A stretch of 11,104 nucleotides of DNA. It comes from JABJMC01 sp964473745. GTDB taxonomy: Bacteria > Patescibacteriota > Gracilibacteria > UBA1369 > UBA12473. The stretch covers positions 1 to 11,104 of the forward strand of contig CAYYQE010000030.1 of NCBI GenBank assembly GCA_964473745.1. The letters are read 5' to 3'. Made by a program: the position numbers and the translations under genes. This document shows positions 7,621 through 11,104 of this stretch, one piece after another (the first letter of the stretch is position 1; every line of letters starts with the position of its first letter). Below the pieces are notes generated by a model. The model worked only from the letters and a program-made list of their open reading frames with translations, did not search any database and was not told the DNA's origin.

Positions 7621-8196
7621 ATGCCTACTTTAAAAGGTTCCCAAACTGAACAAAACCTACTCAAATCTTTTGCTGGCGAGTCTCAAGCTCGCATGAGATA
7701 CGATTATTTTGCTAGCCAAGCCAAAAAAGATGGCTATGTTCAAATTTCAAATATATTTGCCGAAACCGCTTTAAATGAGAAAGAGCATGCCAAACGATTT
7801 TTTAAATTTTTAGAAGGAGGAGGAGTGGAAATTACAGCGACTTATCCAGCCGGGAAGATTGGGACGACACTGGAAAACTTAAAAGCGTCAGCTATGGGTG
7901 AAAACGAGGAATGGACTGAATTGTACCCACACTTTGCCGAGGTAGCGGATGAGGAAGGATTTAGTGAAATTGCTATGACTTTTCGCCATATTGCCGGGGT
8001 GGAAAAAGAGCATGAGGCGAGATTTACAAAATTAGCAAAAAACATTGAAGAAGACGCCGTGTTTGCCAAACCTGAATCTGTTAAATGGAAATGCAATAAT
8101 TGCGGTCATGTTCACGAAGGACCAAATGCCCCGGAAAAGTGCCCCGCTTGTGTACACCCTCAAGCTCACTTTCAGATTAAGGAAGAGAATTATTAA
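7621..8196 (+). CDS. rbr: Rubrerythrin
   Basis: A 191-residue cytoplasmic non-haem iron protein, the usual length for classical rubrerythrin. The family reduces hydrogen peroxide to water in anaerobes and microaerophiles, taking electrons through its rubredoxin-like centre. The N-terminal four-helix bundle carries all expected diiron ligands: Glu20 (FAGES), Glu53 and His56 (LNEKEH), Glu94 and Glu97 (GENEEW), Glu128 and His131 (GVEKEH). The C-terminal rubredoxin-like domain has two CxxC pairs, Cys158/161 (CNNC) and Cys174/177 (CPAC), to bind one iron. Nothing is truncated or missing. The ATG lies 28 bases after the adaptor stop. No Shine-Dalgarno is visible; a GATAAT at 7588-7593 could be a -10 element but lacks a matching -35. 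Co-transcription with the adaptor is possible, though their functions are not obviously linked. Its presence suggests life with little oxygen and a need for peroxide defence. Confidence 0.96.
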   Translation: MPTLKGSQTEQNLLKSFAGESQARMRYDYFASQAKKDGYVQISNIFAETALNEKEHAKRFFKFLEGGGVEITATYPAGKIGTTLENLKASAMGENEEWTELYPHFAEVADEEGFSEIAMTFRHIAGVEKEHEARFTKLAKNIEEDAVFAKPESVKWKCNNCGHVHEGPNAPEKCPACVHPQAHFQIKEENY

Positions 8197-8197
8197 A

Positions 8198-8440
8198 CTA
8201 CGTCTGAGCAAGGTCTAGTTTCTCCTGGCGGGATAGCTGTTTAATGCGGTATTCCTCTTTGGAAGCAGCTGCTCGATTCTCTATTTCGCAGGAATAAATC
8301 AATTTTACTGGTCCGCGGCCTTTTGTATATTTAGCCCCTTTCAAAGACGCATTATGCTCTTCCAGCCGTCGATCAATATCAGTCGTAATGCCGGTATAGA
8401 GCGTCTCATCTGAACATTCAATAATGTATACGTGCCACAT
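8198..8440 (-). CDS. GIY-YIG domain protein, YhbQ/UPF0213-like
   Basis: A small, 80-residue stand-alone GIY-YIG nuclease-fold protein, the normal size for this family. It begins MWHVYIIEC, and the two halves of the motif appear as VYI (4-6) and YTG (15-17). The conserved DIDRRLEEHN (21-30) carries the Arg and His positions of the active site, and the Glu63 region (AAASKEEYRIKQL) supplies the expected acidic metal ligand. Family members are often annotated as putative endonucleases; their cellular role is poorly settled, and DNA repair or nucleic-acid processing is the usual suggestion. The gene starts 9 bases after the glycosyltransferase stop and is probably co-transcribed with it. Its TAG stop lies one base from the rubrerythrin stop on the other strand. 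Confidence 0.92.
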   Translation of the reverse strand: MWHVYIIECSDETLYTGITTDIDRRLEEHNASLKGAKYTKGRGPVKLIYSCEIENRAAASKEEYRIKQLSRQEKLDLAQT

Positions 8441-8449
8441 AACAAAACA

Positions 8450-9454
8450 TTAACAAAAGAAAAAGTAGTCGACCATGGGTTTTAGAGATTTTTGCTCCAG
8501 CTCATCTTGGATTTTCTGCTGATCATCTGGGCTGGCTACCACCACAATAATTTGCGGATTATCAAGCGACTCGATTGAAGAAACATCCTCCAGAGTGCAA
8601 TCATGAATTTTCTGACCAATTTTTTGCGGATTATTGCAGACCCAATGAAAAGGTTCTTTAAGATTGCAAAGAATTTGCGCCAAAGCCTTGCCCTTGCGAC
8701 CGGCGCCCCAAATAACGAGCGGCCTTTGCGGATCACGATTAAGCTTTAAAAAATAGTGGGTTTTAAGATTCAAAAACCGATTGTCGGCATAGTTTTCGTC
8801 AGTTCGTGACGCACGAGTGGGATAATCCCGCCAACGATGTAAAACTTGATCTGAAGGAACGCACTTTAATCCTCCCTCATAAAAACGAAAGGCCAAATCA
8901 TAATCCTCTGGGTATTTATCTGATTCAAAACCGCCACAATTTTCTAAATCCTCTCGATGAACCATCCAACAAGGAGACGGGATCGAGCATTCTTTATAAA
9001 TCTCATCAAAGCTAGCGCCTTTTTTGATGAGTTCATTTAGCCACTGTTCATAATTTTGATAACCCTCTCCTAACGATTCCGCGGCAAAATATTCCACGAG
9101 ACCCAAAGCAAGATGTCCTGGCCCAGCGGAACGTAAATTCTGACTTAAAATCGCGAGTTTTTCTGAAGGCATGATGTCATCCGAATCCATACGGGTGATA
9201 AGCTCCCCTTCACTCTTAGAAAAGGCCAATCGCAAGGCCGGAATAATCCCCGCCCCCTCATTTGTAAAAACCTTGATCCGCTTATCTTGAGCGGCAAAAT
9301 CGCTCAAAATCTGAGCACTTTCATCGGTGGAATGATCATCCACCGCAATCAACTCCCAATTCGACTCAGTTTGATTAATAATAGACTGCAAACAATCCGG
9401 CAGAAAGGCGGCTGTGTTTTTAACCGGCATCAAAATACTTAGTAAAGGTCGCAT
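8450..9454 (-). CDS. Family 2 glycosyltransferase with C-terminal Rossmann-like domain
   Basis: A 334-residue protein from the ATG at 9454. Residues 1-235 are a GT-A fold family 2 glycosyltransferase: opening strand LLSILMPVKN, nucleotide-sugar site VDDHSTDES (38-46), metal-binding DSD (90-92, in RMDSDD) and a probable catalytic acidic pair Glu183-Asp184 (YPEDYD). Such enzymes transfer a sugar from a nucleotide-sugar onto a polysaccharide, lipid carrier or protein. Residues about 244-334 form a second domain beginning PLVIWGAGRKGKALA, a Gly-rich nucleotide-binding turn, followed by alternating strands and helices (IIVVVASPDDQQKI). This resembles the Rossmann-like tail found on some sugar-modifying enzymes. 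An in-frame TTG at 9478 could add eight residues, but the ATG gives the normal GT2 opening and sits where an extended -10 would place the transcript start. There is no membrane helix, so it probably acts at the cytoplasmic face. Acceptor and sugar unknown. Confidence 0.9.
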   Translation of the reverse strand: MRPLLSILMPVKNTAAFLPDCLQSIINQTESNWELIAVDDHSTDESAQILSDFAAQDKRIKVFTNEGAGIIPALRLAFSKSEGELITRMDSDDIMPSEKLAILSQNLRSAGPGHLALGLVEYFAAESLGEGYQNYEQWLNELIKKGASFDEIYKECSIPSPCWMVHREDLENCGGFESDKYPEDYDLAFRFYEGGLKCVPSDQVLHRWRDYPTRASRTDENYADNRFLNLKTHYFLKLNRDPQRPLVIWGAGRKGKALAQILCNLKEPFHWVCNNPQKIGQKIHDCTLEDVSSIESLDNPQIIVVVASPDDQQKIQDELEQKSLKPMVDYFFFC

Positions 9455-9460
9455 GAATGG

Positions 9461-9469
9461 AATATACCA
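9461..9469 (-). promoter_or_regulatory. Extended -10 element, possible leaderless promoter
   Basis: Read on the minus strand, TGGTATATT lies six bases before the ATG at 9454. It matches the extended -10 form TGnTATAAT with one change. The transcript would begin at or next to the A of the ATG, giving a leaderless mRNA for the glycosyltransferase. No -35 is visible, which extended -10 promoters can tolerate. Confidence 0.35.
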
Positions 9470-9528
9470 TGTAAGCAAAAGGCACTCCCGAGAAAAGAGA
9501 CCATATTTCCGGCTTAAAAGCTTAAGAA

Positions 9529-10086
9529 CTAAGCGAAAACATTATCTAGTAAATCCTTTGCTCGATCTCCAAACCTGCTACTACTGTCTCCAATAGGTTC
9601 CTCACCTTGTACCGCTAAAAGCCTGCTATCCATTGGATCAAACTCTACACCAGTAAGTTTTTGTCTAGCCGCTTCTAAATCTCTTATGCGACTTTGAGCT
9701 TCTGCCACTAATTGTTCCTGAACTACAAGATCAAGTTCTTTTACCAATGCAACCAATTCAGGCTTAATAAGGGCTTCGATGATCGCTTTATATTTTTCTC
9801 TATCAGCTGCTTCAAACTCTTTACCATGAAGAGTAAGAGCCCCATGGTCTAAAGTTGCATACGGTAAACGAGCGCTATTATCAGGCCTTACCTCTATATC
9901 CCTACCTACAAGCGTTGCCAGGGTTGTCATAATTCTCATAGTATCCCGCCCATAAGAGCCATACCATGTTTCTAGTTCAGCTTGAATTTTTTCAGTTGAG
10001 CGTTCTTTAAAACTAGCCACGTTAGGGTCGCTGATATCAACTTCATAACCAGTTGTTTGTTCTGAGTCTGTAGGGCTTTGAGTCAT
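9529..10086 (-). CDS. Hypothetical protein, 185 residues, helical
   Basis: I do not recognise this protein. The N-terminus (about 1-30) is polar and probably flexible. A helical segment at about 30-62 contains a WYGSYGRDTMRIM stretch. A short region resembling beta structure follows (RLPYATLDHGALTLHGKEF, 73-91), then long charged helices at about 93-145 that could form a coiled coil (VQEQLVAEAQSRIRDLEAARQKL), and a variable tail. There is no signal peptide, membrane helix, Cys motif or catalytic pattern, so a cytoplasmic structural or interaction role is likely but unproven. I chose the ATG at 10086 over the in-frame TTG at 10113 because the promoter at 10114-10142 would start transcription at about 10107, downstream of the TTG. 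The stop is TAG. The gene is divergent from fic across 182 bases, so shared regulation is possible, but nothing marks it as an antitoxin. Confidence 0.75.
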   Translation of the reverse strand: MTQSPTDSEQTTGYEVDISDPNVASFKERSTEKIQAELETWYGSYGRDTMRIMTTLATLVGRDIEVRPDNSARLPYATLDHGALTLHGKEFEAADREKYKAIIEALIKPELVALVKELDLVVQEQLVAEAQSRIRDLEAARQKLTGVEFDPMDSRLLAVQGEEPIGDSSSRFGDRAKDLLDNVFA

Positions 10087-10113
10087 AAGAATTATTTTAA
10101 ATGAGCACGTCAA

Positions 10114-10142
10114 ACTATAGCATAAAAGATGATTTATTGCAA
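10114..10142 (-). promoter_or_regulatory. Sigma70-like promoter for the hypothetical gene
   Basis: Read on the minus strand: TTGCAA (10142-10137), a 17-base spacer and TATAGT (10119-10114). Spacing is ideal and the -10 matches consensus at five of six bases. Transcription would start near 10107, about 20 bases before the ATG at 10086. Confidence 0.6.
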
Positions 10143-10148
10143 GGTTTA

Positions 10149-10166
10149 TGGTGGGCCACTCTGGGT
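10149..10166. promoter_or_regulatory. GC-rich palindromic block between divergent promoters
   Basis: The block contains GTGGGCCAC (10151-10159, a palindrome around its central G) and the overlapping CCACTCTGG (10156-10164, CCA/TGG arms). It stands out in AT-rich intergenic DNA. It lies between the two outward-facing -35 boxes, 6 bases from one and about 31 from the other, a position suited to an operator acting on one or both genes. No regulator is identified, so this is a candidate only. Confidence 0.3.
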
Positions 10167-10197
10167 GAAATTAGAACTATGTTTATACAAAAAAGCA

Positions 10198-10226
10198 TTG
10201 CTTAAATAACAGGTTTAGTATATTAT
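10198..10226 (+). promoter_or_regulatory. Sigma70-like promoter for the Fic gene
   Basis: TTGCTT (10198-10203), a 17-base spacer and TATTAT (10221-10226). The -10 matches consensus at five of six bases and the -35 at four. Transcription would start near 10233, leaving about 36 bases before the fic ATG. The leader contains an ATG at 10238 that opens a 12-codon frame overlapping the fic start. Confidence 0.6.
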
Positions 10227-10268
10227 ATTAACGACAGATGAACGACAATTTAAGCGACACTAAATTTC

Positions 10269-11104
10269 ATGTTTGATCCAACCTTCAAGATCACGCCTCA
10301 AATACTTAATGCGTTAACCCGCATTGAAGTAATTAAAGAAAAAATAGCTAGTTGCCCGATTCATCCAAAAGAAGAAATCCGTCTAAAAAAAGAGGCCATT
10401 TTAAGTATGGTTCACCACTCTACCGCCATTGAAGGTAACACCTTAAATGAGTATGAAATTAAGAGAATATTTGAAGGGAAACAAATTGATGCTGTACCAA
10501 GGGAAGTTTTTGAAGTTAAAAATTATAAAAAGGCTCTAGATTGGATTAGAAAAAAACAAACTGCAAAAATTACTAAAAAAGATATTTTGCGCATCCATAA
10601 ACTATTAAGTGCCAATGTTATTCGGGAAGAAAGATCTGGGGCCTATAGAGAGGAACCTGTTTATGTGGTTTCAAGAACTCCCATTTCGCAAGAAATCCGT
10701 TATACAGCGCCAGAGCATCAAAGAGTAAAAACTCTTGTTAATGAATTGTGTAATTGGATTAATTCCGCACGAAAAGAGAATTTATCACCAATTATTGTGG
10801 CTGGGATTGCTCACGCTGAAATGGCAGGCATACATCCTTTTGTAGACGGTAACGGGAGAGCGGCTCGCTTGCTAGCTACCCTTATTCTATATACTGAACA
10901 ACATGACTTTCGAAAACTTTTTGCCCTTGAAAATTACTATAATACTAACCGCTCCGCCTATTACGAAGCTATTCATTTGGGAGCGACTTACAAGGAACGT
11001 AACCAAGGCGATCTCACTAATTGGCTAGAGTATTTTGTGATGGGCTTTTTAGCAGAAATGGAACTTGTTATGGATAAAATTAAACCATTTATGTATTTGA
11101 AGCG
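10269..11104 (+). CDS. Fic family protein, class II type (3' end outside window)
   Basis: The first 278 codons of a gene that runs off the window. The catalytic loop HPFVDGNGRAAR (189-200) matches the Fic motif HxFx(D/E)GNGRxxR completely, with catalytic His189 and the Mg-binding acidic residue Asp192. Fic enzymes usually transfer AMP from ATP to a Ser, Thr or Tyr hydroxyl of a target protein. STAIEG (51-56) fits the inhibitory motif (S/T)xxxE(G/N). Its N-terminal position makes this a class II, self-inhibited Fic, with Glu55 expected to block ATP's gamma-phosphate site. A flap-like segment GAYREEPVYVV (124-134) that would clamp the target is also present. The start is the ATG at 10269, which gives the normal N-terminal helix ahead of the inhibitory helix; no Shine-Dalgarno is visible. 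A C-terminal winged-helix DNA-binding domain is common in this group but would lie beyond the window. Confidence 0.93.
   Translation, partial: MFDPTFKITPQILNALTRIEVIKEKIASCPIHPKEEIRLKKEAILSMVHHSTAIEGNTLNEYEIKRIFEGKQIDAVPREVFEVKNYKKALDWIRKKQTAKITKKDILRIHKLLSANVIREERSGAYREEPVYVVSRTPISQEIRYTAPEHQRVKTLVNELCNWINSARKENLSPIIVAGIAHAEMAGIHPFVDGNGRAARLLATLILYTEQHDFRKLFALENYYNTNRSAYYEAIHLGATYKERNQGDLTNWLEYFVMGFLAEMELVMDKIKPFMYLK

Noticed and set aside
8195..8221. AAACTA/TAGTTT inverted repeat at the rubrerythrin/GIY-YIG junction, considered as a bidirectional terminator
   Set aside because: A six-bp A-T-rich stem with a 15-base loop and no T-tract is too weak.
10144..10178. Minus strand ends in CCACCA after a TTCTAAT stretch, like the 3' end of a tRNA
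   Set aside because: The flanks of the TTCTAAT stretch do not pair as a T stem, the distance to CCA is too long, and there is no D arm, anticodon arm or 5' acceptor strand upstream.
10129..10209. 26-codon plus-strand frame starting MIYCKVYGG
   Set aside because: It spans the divergent promoter region, including the -35 boxes of both promoters, has no initiation signal and shows no recognisable protein character.
1..11104. UGA-to-glycine recoding (genetic code 25)
   Set aside because: All genes are full length with TGA treated as stop and contain no in-frame TGA, whereas recoded genomes use TGA often inside genes.

Overview
This 11.1 kb window looks like a chromosomal stretch from a bacterium of the Candidate Phyla Radiation (Patescibacteria). 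That placement is inferred from gene content, not from a marker gene. Pointers are an acidic PKD-repeat surface protein with SLH anchors, a proline-rich protein with a charged helical tail, a MacAB/YknXYZ-type transporter with no outer-membrane channel gene beside it, and moderate-to-low GC. Genes are packed tightly, with two convergent pairs one base apart. All ten visible stop codons are TAA or TAG and none is TGA. None of the ten visible gene starts has a convincing Shine-Dalgarno sequence. Every gene reads through intact with TGA treated as a stop, so a code that reassigns TGA is not supported.

Layout. Bases 3-1649 (+) are the 3' part of a secreted, S-layer-type protein with four PKD-like repeats and three SLH modules. 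It converges on a minus-strand gene at 1651-2385 that encodes a proline-rich, probably disordered protein with a helical C-terminus. Next come three minus-strand genes read from right to left: an ABC ATPase (4966-5685), FtsX/MacB-type permease 1 (3718-4962) and its paralogue permease 2 (2475-3725). An 86-base divergent promoter region separates them from a plus-strand gene for an unusually long HlyD/MacA-type adaptor (5772-7592). Together these four genes probably form one tripartite-like transporter with a heterodimeric permease. A plus-strand rubrerythrin (7621-8196) follows. It converges on a minus-strand GIY-YIG protein (8198-8440), which lies 9 bases behind a glycosyltransferase with an extra Rossmann-like C-terminal domain (8450-9454).

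The right end holds an unrecognised 185-residue protein (9529-10086, minus). It is divergent from a Fic-domain protein (10269 to the window edge, plus) that carries both the Fic catalytic motif and the N-terminal self-inhibitory motif. The 182-base region between them holds two good sigma70-like promoters facing apart and a GC-rich, partly palindromic block between their -35 boxes. No rRNA, tRNA, CRISPR array, insertion sequence or integrase was seen. No stretch over 300 bases lacks a gene.
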